Below, in pieces: positions 63,870 through 64,000 of a stretch of DNA of 64,000 bases. Made by a program: the position numbers and the translations under genes. Under the pieces are notes generated by a model. The model was given only the letters and a program-made list of their open reading frames with translations. It ran no database searches and was not told where the DNA came from. The stretch is taken from assembly GCA_049583715.1 (NCBI GenBank), contig JBAUWJ010000190.1, forward strand, positions 18,618 to 82,617, given 5' to 3'. The stretch's first letter is position 1, and every line of letters starts with the position of its first letter. Source of the DNA: JAANXG01 sp049583715 (GTDB taxonomy: Bacteria; Pseudomonadota; Gammaproteobacteria; Arenicellales; JAANXG01).

Positions 63870-64000
63870 TCCAAGCTGCTGTCGGAATGAATTCCGACCC
63901 ACAGGGATGTGGGAAGTGTCGGAGACCGCCGGGAGCGGGATCCGACCGACCCACCTCGGAGGTGAGCCGGGACTCGGCACCCGCCCCTGTGGGTCAGAAT
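63870..64000 (+). repeat. GTCGGAATGAATTCCGAC dispersed repeat, copy at window end
   Basis: The core lies at 63881-63898 with the CCCACAGGGATGTGGG hairpin and the GAAGTGTCGGAGACCG block downstream, as at 3049 and 16320. At 63986-64000 the sequence CCTGTGGGTCAGAAT starts an inverted second copy cut by the window edge, so this site is a head-to-head pair. Confidence 0.8.

Overview
The window is a dense, GC-rich stretch of a gammaproteobacterial chromosome, about 60 protein genes on both strands. Evidence for the lineage is the conserved block ygfB-pepP-ubiH-ubiI facing a zapB-like gene, zapA, 6S RNA and ygfA (the E. coli arrangement), plus lgt, prfC, prc, sohB, PEP synthase with its PSRP partner, an ExeA/GspB pair and HrpA. 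Assimilatory sulfate reduction through an Fe-S type CysH, a KorAB 2-oxoacid:ferredoxin oxidoreductase and a c5-like cytochrome would suit a respiratory, possibly sulfur-associated lineage; that part is inference. No tRNA or rRNA gene, prophage, IS transposase or CRISPR array was seen.

Layout. 1-7.6 kb: DUF523 and hemH facing phrB; a repeat-filled gap; nrtR-nadA (NAD synthesis with its own regulator); a membrane Ser/Thr kinase with Sel1 repeats; a lysine-rich histone H1-like gene with a clear terminator. 8-20.6 kb: HAD phosphatase-sohB, prc, a DHCR24-like FAD oxidase, an exported protein, an alkyltransferase-like protein, an FAA-family hydrolase, a second repeat-filled gap, a membrane J-protein with a VWA partner, aminopeptidase apeB, a MITE-like element and gluQ. 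20.7-33.5 kb: cytochrome c, prfC, an FmdB-like protein with ppsR facing ppsA, gspB-exeA, a 5'-3' exonuclease with two small upstream genes, lgt and a lipoprotein. 33.6-40.5 kb: a YyaL-like thioredoxin-domain protein, an isocitrate dehydrogenase fused to two CBS domains, folK, a PfkB kinase, gcvH and fur. 40.6-48.3 kb: ubiI-ubiH-pepP-ygfB opposite zapB-like/zapA/6S RNA/ygfA, then YmdB-like phosphoesterase, EVE protein and cyclophilin. 48.3-64 kb: a 148-bp tandem repeat, korB-korA, a sulfur-assimilation operon (cysI, DUF934, cysH, thioredoxin-like, TauE), hrpA, a DUF218 protein, an Sfp-type PPTase, ilvA and rpiA.

The core metabolism is linked: nrtR/nadA tunes NAD supply, icd and korAB sit on either side of 2-oxoglutarate, ppsA/ppsR control PEP formation, and the cys operon supplies sulfide. 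The strongest unusual points are the Icd-CBS fusion, a catalytically degenerate Nudix regulator with a palindrome over its start, and several families of non-coding palindromic repeats in the gaps, including a two-copy element of about 107 bp with long inverted arms and a conserved loop.
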